Positions 9,163-16,503 of a stretch of 64,000 nucleotides of DNA are shown piece after piece. The notes beneath the pieces are model-generated. The model saw nothing but the letters and a program-made list of their open reading frames with translations, was not told where the DNA came from and did not search any database. Position 1 is the stretch's first letter, and every line of letters begins with the position of its first letter. The DNA is from Salinibacillus aidingensis (GTDB lineage: Bacteria > Bacillota > Bacilli > Bacillales > Alkalibacillaceae). The stretch covers positions 1 through 64,000 of the forward strand of contig NZ_BAAADO010000001.1 in the NCBI RefSeq assembly GCF_039522525.1, read 5' to 3'. The translations under genes and the position numbers were made by a program.

Positions 9163-9198
9163 ACAAAAACTCTCCTCTCCAATAAATTTTTTAACCAA

Positions 9199-9238
9199 TA
9201 AAAAACCACTTCCCTTACCTCGCGTAAAGAAAGTGGTT
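9199..9238 (-). terminator. Riboswitch-controlled intrinsic terminator upstream of tenA
   Basis: AACCACTTTC pairs with GAAGTGGTT and is followed by T5 on the minus strand, between the TPP aptamer and tenA. The position indicates premature termination when TPP is bound. Confidence 0.85.
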
Positions 9239-9264
9239 GTTGTATACACTTATGGATATATACA

Positions 9265-9361
9265 GCACTCCACTTTCCTACGCCAGTATAAACTGGATCA
9301 GGTTCCAAGGGTCTTAAAGTCCGGACTTTAATCTCAGCCTTTTGAAGGCTCCCCTAGTGGT
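9265..9361 (-). promoter_or_regulatory. TPP riboswitch (THI box)
   Basis: On the minus strand the aptamer carries the conserved GGGGAG, then GGCTGAGAT, then ACCCTTGGAACCTGATC(C), then the closing GCGTAGGAAAGTGGAGT. An optional P3a arm, AAAGTCC/GGACTTT, is present. It controls tenA-tenI-thiO-thiS-thiG-thiF. Confidence 0.96.
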
Positions 9362-9385
9362 CCGTAAAACTATTCATTTTGTATT

Positions 9386-9414
9386 ATCGTAACCATGGTT
9401 TACCAAATTGTCAA
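9386..9414 (-). promoter_or_regulatory. Sigma-A promoter of the thi operon
   Basis: TTGACA, 17 bases, then TACGAT on the minus strand, 25-30 bp upstream of the TPP aptamer. Confidence 0.75.
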
Positions 9415-9428
9415 CATCATTTAAAAAA

Positions 9429-10154
9429 TTACAGACTAAAATGCTCCAGACTTTGGTCAACAATATCCTGATTAATCCCAATATAACGAAGGGTAATCTC
9501 AGGAGAGGAATGATTAAAAATATCCTGCAGCAAGGCAACATTCCTGTTCATGGTGTAATGCCAAAAACCAAACGTTTTACGCAGGCTGTGGGTTCCAAAA
9601 TTTTGGATCCCCACTGTTTTCGCTGCTTGATTTAATACTTTATAGGCCTGAACCCGTTGCAGAGGTAAGTCGGTTTTATGGGAAGGAAAGAGATAGTCGT
9701 CATCTTCCTTGTCACGTATATAATCAGCAATAATGCCCCGCAATTCAGCATTTAATAAAAAACGCTTATTTTTTCTCGTTTTCGTTTCTTTAAGCGTAAT
9801 ATGAGTTTGGTTTCTGACGTCCTTCACCTGAAGTGGCAACAGGTCACTGATACGCAGTCCGGTATTGATTCCCATAACGAATAAAAAGTAGTTTCGCTCT
9901 GAAGTTTTTCTTAACTCCTGTTTCATTTCTTCAATTAACAGCCGGTCCCGAATAGGCTCCACTGTCTGCATTCCCTTACTTATGATGGCATGGAAATCAG
10001 ATTTAATATTTTCTTTTCTTTTAGGATTCCGTTTTTTGGATTGATTTAATTTTTCAATCTTTCTATTTAATTCATATTCGCCGTACTTGTTGACTAAATA
10101 CATATATTCTCCATCTGTTAAATAAACGTGTTCTGCATAAGGTTTTTTATTCAC
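9429..10154 (-). CDS. Tyrosine recombinase with an unusual N-terminal extension
   Basis: 241 residues. The C-terminal catalytic domain (about 62-241) has all expected residues: R101 in GLRISD, a lysine near 125, H189-x-x-R192 in HSLRKT, H215 and nucleophile Y224 in LRYIG. In place of a normal core-binding domain, residues 9-59 (YLTDGEYMYLVNKYGE...) resemble the C-terminal segment of phage DnaD/replisome-organiser proteins, followed by a basic KKRNPKRK linker. This looks like a fusion after a phage gene rearrangement. No att sites or other phage genes are adjacent. The gene has its own promoter with an inverted repeat. Confidence 0.85.
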   Translation of the reverse strand: MNKKPYAEHVYLTDGEYMYLVNKYGEYELNRKIEKLNQSKKRNPKRKENIKSDFHAIISKGMQTVEPIRDRLLIEEMKQELRKTSERNYFLFVMGINTGLRISDLLPLQVKDVRNQTHITLKETKTRKNKRFLLNAELRGIIADYIRDKEDDDYLFPSHKTDLPLQRVQAYKVLNQAAKTVGIQNFGTHSLRKTFGFWHYTMNRNVALLQDIFNHSSPEITLRYIGINQDIVDQSLEHFSL

Positions 10155-10338
10155 ATTCTCACCCCCATTTTATGTAAGCTCTCTGTGGAAATGAATCGAA
10201 ATCTGACGACCTGTTCCCCATCTCATTTTGCGAGAATGGCCTTTAAGTTGCTGCCATAGTTTTACAAATATAATGTTTTTTTCCCATTATAGAATCTTTG
10301 ATTACCAATAAATTCATGAACGAATCTCTTCAATATGT

Positions 10339-10369
10339 ATTATACCATATAATACTATTTTATGGTCAA
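10339..10369 (-). promoter_or_regulatory. Putative promoter and operator of the recombinase gene
   Basis: TTGACC and TATAAT on the minus strand are separated by 19 bp, a long spacing. An inverted repeat ACCATA-N11-TATGGT (10344-10366) overlaps the spacer, a typical position for a repressor site. Confidence 0.4.
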
Positions 10370-10458
10370 CCTGTTAAATAGTTATTATATAAAGCTTTCA
10401 TTGGGTTTTCATAATGAAACATAATAAAGAATTTGTTTCTTTACATTTTCTTCAATCC

Positions 10459-10623
10459 ATAAAGTGAAACTTCCATCAGTGGGGGTTTTCTCCATCCCCC
10501 ACTGATGGTTAGTTGAACTTATCTGAACTTATCAGGAATTTACTGGCCGTTTATCCCCACGTCTTGTTGGGTTACCCTCTAGACCTGAAGTGGGGGGATT
10601 ACAGCCAGTTAATGCGTGATAAA
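10459..10623. repeat. Dispersed structured repeat, full copy A
   Basis: This resembles 49160-49316 along its length. It opens with ATAAAGTGAAACTTCCATCAG and holds a perfect 12-bp hairpin, CATCAGTGGGGG / CCCCCACTGATG (10474-10507). A second, longer stem pairs ACTGGCCGT...CCCCAC with GTGGGG...ACAGCCAGT, and the element ends GCGTGATAAA. A 10-nt stretch, TGAACTTATC, is tandemly duplicated in this copy only. No transposase is encoded. It fills much of the 10155-10676 gap. Confidence 0.8.
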
Positions 10624-10625
10624 AT

Positions 10626-10664
10626 AAAGGACTTAACATATTTTAGGGATATGTTAAGTCCTTT
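10626..10664. terminator. Strong hairpin, likely terminator
   Basis: AAAGGACTTAACATA is perfectly repeated in inverted form around a 9-nt loop, directly downstream of the minus-strand membrane protein gene. The T-run is weak on both strands. Confidence 0.6.
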
Positions 10665-10675
10665 GCTATTCTTTA

Positions 10676-10978
10676 CTAGCGAAAAATTCTTATGGAAGAT
10701 ATTTTATAATAAAAAACAAAACTAATGATGATCGTTAATAGTGCCGTTCCACCTATGATGTATGCTCCGTCCCAATAATGAGAACGACCCGTTAATACCC
10801 AGACCTTATAGGGAATATAAATAAACGCCGATATGATCAAAACAACCCAAAACAGTGAGAGAGCTTTATGTTTCACCGCTTTTAAAACAGTATCATCCTC
10901 GGCAAAAGTAATCATTGACAATCTCTTCAAAGCGAACAATAACACAAAAATTGCTGCTAGAAGGAATAATATGTCCAT
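10676..10978 (-). CDS. Small integral membrane protein, unknown
   Basis: 100 residues with three predicted membrane segments: residues 2-20, 40-60 and 72-93. ATG 10978 is chosen because AAGGAGG lies six bases upstream. The longer ORF start lacks an SD. No family recognised. It follows the acetyltransferase gene on the same strand with a 26-bp gap, so the two may be cotranscribed. Confidence 0.6.
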   Translation of the reverse strand: MDILFLLAAIFVLLFALKRLSMITFAEDDTVLKAVKHKALSLFWVVLIISAFIYIPYKVWVLTGRSHYWDGAYIIGGTALLTIIISFVFYYKISSIRIFR

Positions 10979-11004
10979 ATGAATCCTCCTTGAAGTTTTA
11001 TTTA

Positions 11005-11508
11005 TCACAGATCATCAATAACCCAATAGATTTCATTGTTCTTTTTTCTAGTTGGTTTAAAACCTGCCTTTTCTAACACTCGCAAAGAAGGATGGTTCTG
11101 ATCTGAACAGCTAGCTGTAATTTTCTTAACTTTTGGCTGTTGAAAACCCCACTGAACAATTGCCATTGCCATTTCGGTTGCATAGCCATTCCCTTGATAA
11201 CTTGGAAGAATGCTATAGCCTAAATCCATCTCTCCATTTTCATCTGGTCCACCCTTAAATCCCATATCTCCAATAATGACATGGTCTTCGGTATGAAGAA
11301 GAATACCTTCCCACTCATTTTCTTCTGGATACTGGCTAAATCGATCAATTTTATAAGGGAGTAATGTTTTATAAACCTCCATTGGATACTCTGAAGGAAC
11401 ATGAAAATTTGTGAGCTTTTCTAATTCACGATTGCTGACTAATGAGGCTTTCATCATTTCAACGGTAAACGTAACTAAGGTAAGTCTATCCGTTTTTATA
11501 TAGGGCAT
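11005..11508 (-). CDS. GNAT-family N-acetyltransferase (RimJ/RimL-like)
   Basis: 167 residues. The N-terminal IKTDRLTLVTF, the central GDMGFKGGPDENG and the acetyl-CoA loop SYQGNGYATEMA, followed by NHPSLRVLEKAGF, are the RimJ/RimL layout. Substrate unknown. ATG 11508 is favoured; GTG 11520 is an alternative that would overlap the upstream gene by eight bases. Confidence 0.85.
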   Translation of the reverse strand: MPYIKTDRLTLVTFTVEMMKASLVSNRELEKLTNFHVPSEYPMEVYKTLLPYKIDRFSQYPEENEWEGILLHTEDHVIIGDMGFKGGPDENGEMDLGYSILPSYQGNGYATEMAMAIVQWGFQQPKVKKITASCSDQNHPSLRVLEKAGFKPTRKKNNEIYWVIDDL

Positions 11509-11512
11509 ATTT

Positions 11513-11914
11513 TTACACACCTTCTCTATTTGAGTTTGTTATATCACCAATTTTCAGGTCTGTATTCGTTCCCTGATGAAAATAAAGCTGCCATCTGCCA
11601 TTAATTTGTTTCCAAATAGAACTTCTTAAAGTATTTCGTTTCCTGGTATTATCCCTAATATAATAAATGGATAATACTGCACCGGCAGCCAGTGGATAGA
11701 TTTCATAGTTATGTATCGTCATTTCTGTTAGAGCAACACCACTCTCAAGACATTCTTTTTTACCAAAAATCCTGCCTGAACTGCCGATTTCAAAAAAATC
11801 ATCCGAAAGTATTCGGTCTAATTGGTCCCTGTTTTTTCGGACTTCCAAATTTATATGTTTTTCTTCTAACGCTTTCAGTTGCTGTTTGAGATCTTTATTC
11901 ATTGAGTTATCCAT
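11513..11914 (-). CDS. DUF4440 / NTF2-like protein
   Basis: 133 residues. The cone-shaped NTF2-like fold is suggested by LEEKHINLEVRKNRDQLDRILSDDF-type helices, then GRIFGKKE and a C-terminal WKQINGRWQLYFHQGT strand pair typical of DUF4440. Function unknown. ATG 11914 with GAGGTG is preferred over the upstream GTG. It is adjacent to the acetyltransferase in the same direction. Confidence 0.75.
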   Translation of the reverse strand: MDNSMNKDLKQQLKALEEKHINLEVRKNRDQLDRILSDDFFEIGSSGRIFGKKECLESGVALTEMTIHNYEIYPLAAGAVLSIYYIRDNTRKRNTLRSSIWKQINGRWQLYFHQGTNTDLKIGDITNSNREGV

Positions 11915-11937
11915 TTTATTATGCACCTCGATTAACA

Positions 11938-12132
11938 CTAATCACCAGATGAAAAGAAGCTCATTTTAATCTGAGATTTTGTCTTTTCTTCTGCTTTTAC
12001 CTCTTCTAAGCTTTTTGGCTGTTTATTCCTGGGTGGTCTTTTGTGTCCTTTATATTTTCTCCAGGAGATAAATACATAAAGTAAATCCCCCCTTTTTCTG
12101 AGTGAAGTAATTTTTGCAATGTATGAACACAT
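11938..12132 (-). CDS. Possible small basic protein
   Basis: A 64-codon frame whose C-terminal half (KGHKRPPRNK, then KSLEEVKAEEKTKSQIKMSFF) looks protein-like. No convincing start or SD serves this frame. The good SD GGGGGG at about 12085 instead points to ATG 12068 in another frame, giving only 23 codons. It may be a real short gene with a frameshift near its start, or noise. Confidence 0.3.
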   Translation of the reverse strand: MCSYIAKITSLRKRGDLLYVFISWRKYKGHKRPPRNKQPKSLEEVKAEEKTKSQIKMSFFSSGD

Positions 12133-12144
12133 TTATGGTTTAAA

Positions 12145-12645
12145 CTACGCCAGTATCTTTGCCATATAATATTCATCAAAAAGTTGTCCATCAATATAAA
12201 GTGAATCCTGCTTCGTTCCTTCTCTTATAAATCCCATTTTTTCATATAACGCAATGGCTGAATAATTTTTACTTACGACAGTTAATTCCAGCCGGTGAAG
12301 TTTATTTTCAACCGCCCACTTCTCCAGTTCTTCAAGTAATTGAGTACCTAATCCCTTTCCCTGATGTATGGATAACATGCCTATTACCAAATGGACAGAA
12401 TGCTGATTTCTGGGTGAACTGCCTCCTATAGCCATGGCATAACCTGCTAATGAACTGTTTAATTCTGCTACTAAAACTGTAGAATTGTCAGTTTTTAATA
12501 TACGATCAATCATTTCCTTCTGCTTTTTCAGATTTGGCTTTCTTTCCCCAGCTCCATACAGCATATAAGGAGATTCTGCCTCCACTTCTCTGATTAAATT
12601 CATCAATGGTTCTGCGTCATTATAACGAATAGTTCTGATATGCAT
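12145..12645 (-). CDS. GNAT-family N-acetyltransferase
   Basis: 166 residues. The acetyl-CoA loop is IHQGKGLGTQLLEEL, followed by NYSAIALYEKMGFIREG. The VAELNSSLAGYA and HLVIGML strands precede it. The C-terminal DGQLFDEYYMAKIL is common in bacterial GNATs near RimI. Substrate unknown. Confidence 0.85.
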   Translation of the reverse strand: MHIRTIRYNDAEPLMNLIREVEAESPYMLYGAGERKPNLKKQKEMIDRILKTDNSTVLVAELNSSLAGYAMAIGGSSPRNQHSVHLVIGMLSIHQGKGLGTQLLEELEKWAVENKLHRLELTVVSKNYSAIALYEKMGFIREGTKQDSLYIDGQLFDEYYMAKILA

Positions 12646-12691
12646 ATTTCCATCTCCTATCTGTTAATCATCTAAATCATGATCGGTGTCT

Positions 12692-12817
12692 TCATGCCTT
12701 CTTCCTGTTTTTCCAGGAGCTGACTAATCTGGAACCGTCAATACCATTACGTACGGCTGCTGATACAACTGCATATAGGATAAACAAAGATAGAATATAA
12801 ATAGCTATTCCCAGCAT
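12692..12817 (-). CDS. Small membrane protein downstream of eutH
   Basis: A 41-residue ORF beginning MLGIAIYILSLFILYAVVS, with one membrane helix and a basic cytoplasmic tail (NGIDGSRLVSSWKNRKKA). It starts two bases after the eutH stop, with GGGGAG upstream, so translation is probably coupled to eutH. The I/VRNGID-S pattern after the helix recalls other short bacterial membrane proteins. A role as an accessory subunit of the EutH-like transporter is inference. Confidence 0.6.
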   Translation of the reverse strand: MLGIAIYILSLFILYAVVSAAVRNGIDGSRLVSSWKNRKKA

Positions 12818-12819
12818 AT

Positions 12820-13932
12820 TTACGTTATCTCCCCTTTCTTAACGGATTGACCCTGTCTGTTTTGATTTCCCATGAAAAAGAATGTCAATAGAATGGCTGT
12901 AAAACCTCCTGTTAACTTGCCAATGATCATTGCAAACACCATTTCTTTCTCGATACCGGCAACAAAACCAAGATGCCCGCCAAAAACGAAGGCACCACTC
13001 ACCGCGAAGGCCACATTTACCACTTTTCCCCGCTCATCCATATTTTTAAAGATCATAAACATCGGGATATGATGAGCAAATGATGAAATTAGTCCTGCTA
13101 TGGATGTTTCATTAACCCTAAGGAAATGACCAAGTTTTCCTAATGGTTTCTTTAAAACTCTCTGTAAAAAAGTGACCATTGGAAAAGCTCCGGCCAGAAA
13201 CAGTGCAATGGTTCCGACAATTTGGAACCCCTCAGTTACAGGTGTCATGTTGGGAATCACAATAAAACCTGTCATCGTTTCTATAGCAATCGCTGTTAAG
13301 CCGGTAATCGCAATTATTTTGATAACTTCCCCAAAGATTTTAAAACCCTTTATCATTTGATTGGGGATTTTCCATAATCCCACGGCAATAAACATGGATA
13401 GAATCACTGCAGGAAACAGGTTTTTAAGAATCATCACCAGATTAAATCCACCAACAGCTCCCCCGACAAAGCATCCTACAGGGATCGTGATCATACCAAT
13501 CAGAATTCCTTTAGCAAATACGGGATGATCCTCTTTTCTGATGATTCCCAGTGCAACAGGGATGGTAAAGACAATCGTCGGTCCCAGCATAGTACCTAAA
13601 AACACCCAGGAAAACAGCTCGGCATCAGGAGACAGTGACATTTCCCGGGCTAATGCGTATCCACCCATATCCAGGGCAAGAAGGGAGTTTACAAAGGAAG
13701 CAGGGTCAGCACCAATGAAGGAGTAAACAGGCTTAATGACAGGTGTTAGTACATTAGCCAGAACAGGTGCGAGCGAGATAATTCCAACCATGGCTAAGGT
13801 TAGTCTCCCCATGGCCATAAACCCTTCCGTAAACGGCTCGCCATATCCATATTTATTTCCGAGCATATGATCAATTGCACCTAATATAAGAAAACAAACT
13901 ACAATAATAACAATGATGTCGTTGATACCCAT
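12820..13932 (-). CDS. eutH: Ethanolamine utilisation transporter EutH
   Basis: 370 residues with about ten predicted membrane segments. It resembles EutH along its length: NKYGYGEPFTEGFMAMGRL near residue 26, GADPASFVNSLLALDMGGYALA near 93, and FGGHLGFVAGIE near 315. EutH is an inner-membrane ethanolamine permease. No other eut genes lie nearby, so it may feed another route or import a different amine. An inverted repeat upstream may be its operator. Confidence 0.9.
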   Translation of the reverse strand: MGINDIIVIIVVCFLILGAIDHMLGNKYGYGEPFTEGFMAMGRLTLAMVGIISLAPVLANVLTPVIKPVYSFIGADPASFVNSLLALDMGGYALAREMSLSPDAELFSWVFLGTMLGPTIVFTIPVALGIIRKEDHPVFAKGILIGMITIPVGCFVGGAVGGFNLVMILKNLFPAVILSMFIAVGLWKIPNQMIKGFKIFGEVIKIIAITGLTAIAIETMTGFIVIPNMTPVTEGFQIVGTIALFLAGAFPMVTFLQRVLKKPLGKLGHFLRVNETSIAGLISSFAHHIPMFMIFKNMDERGKVVNVAFAVSGAFVFGGHLGFVAGIEKEMVFAMIIGKLTGGFTAILLTFFFMGNQNRQGQSVKKGEIT

Positions 13933-13985
13933 ATTTTCCTCTTTCCTCTTTTTTAAATCTAAAATCTATTCTATAGCCGGGATAG

Positions 13986-14005
13986 AAACGATGGCGGTAT
14001 CGTTT
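13986..14005. promoter_or_regulatory. Candidate operator upstream of eutH
   Basis: AAACGAT-GGCGGT-ATCGTTT, a perfect 7-bp inverted repeat 54-73 bp upstream of the eutH start. No adjacent regulator. In the 14006-14300 stretch I see only AT-rich DNA with no supported gene. Confidence 0.4.
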
Positions 14006-14304
14006 GTTATTAAATCCCATACATCTGATTATGAAGGGTTTTAGGCGTTTTCTATAGTTAGTCTCGTTTGTTTTCCAGTTTGCTTATGAAATAGACTGAA
14101 ATAAAGTGTTTTATAGAAGTTTGTTACATTTGTCTTGATTCTGAAATTAGCTACCGTTAATTCATGTGACAATAGATGTTTTTCAGCTTCGTTTTAAGTT
14201 CCATCGACTTTCTATTCCTTCCCACCGTTTTATACCCTCTCTCCAAATAGTTATTTCTCTATATTTTGTCAGATTTATGCAATTATTGCAATTTTAAATT
14301 TTAG

Positions 14305-14339
14305 TAAAAAAGCACGCCTCCAATTAGAAGCACGCTTTC
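14305..14339 (-). terminator. Terminator after ddl
   Basis: AAAGCGTGCTTC pairs, with three wobble pairs, with GAGGCGTGCTTT and is followed by TTTT on the minus strand. Confidence 0.75.
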
Positions 14340-14346
14340 AGATTCA

Positions 14347-15447
14347 TTAGTCAATTGAACTTTTCAATTGTGCATCCTGCTCATATCGGTCAATCGCAAG
14401 TTCAATTAACCGGTCGATCAACTCGGAATAAGGAATTCCGCTAATCTCCCAAAGCTTTGGATACATACTGATTTTTGTGAAGCCAGGTAATGTATTAATT
14501 TCATTTAAGACTAAAGTACCGTCTTTCTTCATAAAGAAATCAACGCGTGCCATTCCCTCGCATTCAAGGGCCTTAAAGGCATGAACAGCTGTTTTTTTCA
14601 TACATTCCATTTCTTCTTCATTTAAGTTCGCCGGTGCTTCCAGCAGAGCCCCGCTTTCATCAATATATTTCGTTTCATAGGAGTAGAATTCTCCTTGTGG
14701 CAAAATTTCTCCCGGGGTGGATGCAATGGGATCATCATTGCCGAGTACAGAGCATTCAAGCTCTCTGCCCTCGATATTTTCCTCTAAAAGTACTTTATGA
14801 TCATACGCAAATGCTTCCCGAATTCCTTCTTTAAATTCTTCCTCTGTATTTACTTTGCTTACACCAACTGAAGAACCCTGATTCGCCGGTTTAATGAAAA
14901 ACGGGATCCCCAGCTTTTCTTTAACTTGATCAAAATGAATACGGTCTTTTTCTCTTCTCTTTACAGTAATGGACTCTGCTACGCTTATCCCTGCATCCTT
15001 CATCAAACGTTTCGCAATATCCTTATCCATACAGACCGCAGACCCCAATACATTTGTACCTACATAAGGAATATTAGCTAAACGCAGCATTCCCTGCAGA
15101 CTTCCATCCTCTCCTAAAGTACCATGTACAATCGGGAAAATAACATCCAGTTGATCCAGCTCCACATTACCGTTTGCATTAATCAGTTGATGATCTGTCT
15201 CACCTGGAATAATCGCCACATGGTCATTGGATTTATTTAATTGAATGAGCTTTGGATTTTCTTTATTAAGTAAATAGTGAGATTGGTCATTAATATGCCA
15301 TTTTCCCTCTTTGTCAATGCCGAGAAGGGTCACCTCATATTTTTCCGGATCAATGGCATCCACAATGTTTTTGGCAGATTGTAAGGATACCTCATGCTCA
15401 GCGGACTTTCCGCCAAAAATAATTCCAACTCTTCTTTTGTTTGTCAT
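14347..15447 (-). CDS. ddl: D-alanine--D-alanine ligase
   Basis: 366 residues. Ddl makes D-Ala-D-Ala for peptidoglycan in the cytosol. Features: VGIIFGGKSAEHEVSL at the N-terminus, the FPIVHGTLGEDGSLQGML block near 110, ATP-grasp KPANQGSSVGVSKV near 190, and the metal site NEINTLPGFTKISMYPKLW near 320. The length suits a Ddl of the longer Bacillaceae type. Monocistronic, with a terminator. Confidence 0.95.
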   Translation of the reverse strand: MTNKRRVGIIFGGKSAEHEVSLQSAKNIVDAIDPEKYEVTLLGIDKEGKWHINDQSHYLLNKENPKLIQLNKSNDHVAIIPGETDHQLINANGNVELDQLDVIFPIVHGTLGEDGSLQGMLRLANIPYVGTNVLGSAVCMDKDIAKRLMKDAGISVAESITVKRREKDRIHFDQVKEKLGIPFFIKPANQGSSVGVSKVNTEEEFKEGIREAFAYDHKVLLEENIEGRELECSVLGNDDPIASTPGEILPQGEFYSYETKYIDESGALLEAPANLNEEEMECMKKTAVHAFKALECEGMARVDFFMKKDGTLVLNEINTLPGFTKISMYPKLWEISGIPYSELIDRLIELAIDRYEQDAQLKSSID

Positions 15448-15495
15448 GTTCTTCCCTCCATAATGAAAACACGAACTTTACATTACATCATCCTC

Positions 15496-15651
15496 TTAAT
15501 GGACTGTAGACATATTGAACCAATTTTCCGGATGATTATAAAAAGGCAGTGTATGTTTTTGTAGTTTACTTATGTATTTTCTGGTCCTTTTGTGCTCCTT
15601 ATCATTTATTTTAGCAAAAGTGCTGTAAATAAGATATGCAGGAATGGCCAT
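15496..15651 (-). CDS. Possible 51-residue ORF, perhaps the 3' half of a broken gene
   Basis: MAIPAYLIYSTFAKI... to HPENWFNMSTVH, with protein-like composition. Its ATG touches an AAGGAG with no spacer, so it is unlikely to start translation independently. The ORF just upstream (15656-15889) ends five bases earlier in another frame. The two could be one ancestral gene split by a frameshift. Confidence 0.35.
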   Translation of the reverse strand: MAIPAYLIYSTFAKINDKEHKRTRKYISKLQKHTLPFYNHPENWFNMSTVH

Positions 15652-15655
15652 CTCC

Positions 15656-15889
15656 TTAAGAATTTACTTCCATAAATTCATTCGATGAATATCCTGCGTT
15701 TATGAATGCATTCGTGTCATTCGGTTTATTCATTCTGTAAAATTTGAGAGTTGAAATCATAAACCACTGAATTTCATCATCCCAGTGAATCGGGACTTGC
15801 TCCCTTTCTTCATAACAATTATTCCAAATTACTGCCATTTCGACAAGTTGTTCCTCATGATCTTTAAATGCTTGGTACATTTGGTACAT
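15656..15889 (-). CDS. Hypothetical protein, possible 5' part of a broken gene
   Basis: 77 codons, MYQMYQAFKDHEEQLVEMAVIW..., helical and rich in Trp/Tyr/Met. No Shine-Dalgarno precedes either possible ATG. No family recognised. See the entry at 15496-15651. Confidence 0.4.
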   Translation of the reverse strand: MYQMYQAFKDHEEQLVEMAVIWNNCYEEREQVPIHWDDEIQWFMISTLKFYRMNKPNDTNAFINAGYSSNEFMEVNS

Positions 15890-15964
15890 GCCAATCAGAC
15901 AAAAATTCTGAAAAGCTTACATTTTTTATAGATTATTTCATACAATTTTGTAGAGGTGATGGTA

Positions 15965-16405
15965 GTGGCAAGAGTAGCATATAACCAAAAAGATATTGAT
16001 TTAATAGCAAGGATGGTGAGAGCGGAAGCCGAGGGTGAAGGACGTCTGGGAATGCTTATGGTTGGGAATGTCATTGTAAATCGAGCGAAAGCTGATTGTT
16101 TGGATTTTGAAGATGTAAGGTCCATACGAGAGGTAATTTTTCAGGTTCAAGGCGGAAATTTTGCTTTTGAAGCGGTACAAAAAGGGAATTTGTTTTATAG
16201 ACCTGCCAGAGAATTAGAAAGAAGATTAGCTCGTCAAGTTGTGAAATATTGGAGACAGCATCCTTCTAAGTTTGCTCTTTGGTATTTTAATCCGTATGGT
16301 GAATGTCCTCCTTCATGGTACGGCCAACCGCATACAGGACAGTATAAACAACATTGTTATTATGAACCAGTAGCTAATACATGCGAAAGTGCTTATAGAT
16401 ATTAA
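15965..16405 (+). CDS. cwlJ: Spore cortex hydrolase CwlJ-like (SleB/CwlJ family)
   Basis: 146 residues, the length of CwlJ. CwlJ degrades muramic-delta-lactam cortex peptidoglycan during germination. The Hydrolase_2 domain covers the whole protein: RMVRAEAEGEG with the catalytic Glu near residue 20, GMLMVGNVIVNR, FEAVQKGNLFYRPA near 80, and WYFNPYGECPPSWY...QYKQHCYY near 110-135. GTG 15965 (MARVAYNQ) follows GAGGTGATGG at suitable spacing. No signal peptide, as expected for a protein assembled in the mother cell. It marks the organism as a spore former. Confidence 0.92.
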   Translation: MARVAYNQKDIDLIARMVRAEAEGEGRLGMLMVGNVIVNRAKADCLDFEDVRSIREVIFQVQGGNFAFEAVQKGNLFYRPARELERRLARQVVKYWRQHPSKFALWYFNPYGECPPSWYGQPHTGQYKQHCYYEPVANTCESAYRY

Positions 16406-16414
16406 TAAGATATT

Positions 16415-16449
16415 AATAACATCCCCCGCATTATGTGGGGGATGTTATT
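16415..16449 (+). terminator. Terminator after cwlJ
   Basis: AATAACATCCCCC pairs with GGGGGATGTTATT around a 9-nt loop. The stem is 13 bp. Confidence 0.8.
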
Positions 16450-16503
16450 AGGAAATAATTTTTTGGGCCATATCCATAACTGGAATCTATATGTTAAGCA
16501 AAG

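Noticed and set aside
12006..12194. 62-codon minus-strand ORF overlapping the possible small basic protein
   Set aside because: Only its last 23 codons lie behind the SD; no protein-like composition and it overlaps the acetyltransferase gene.
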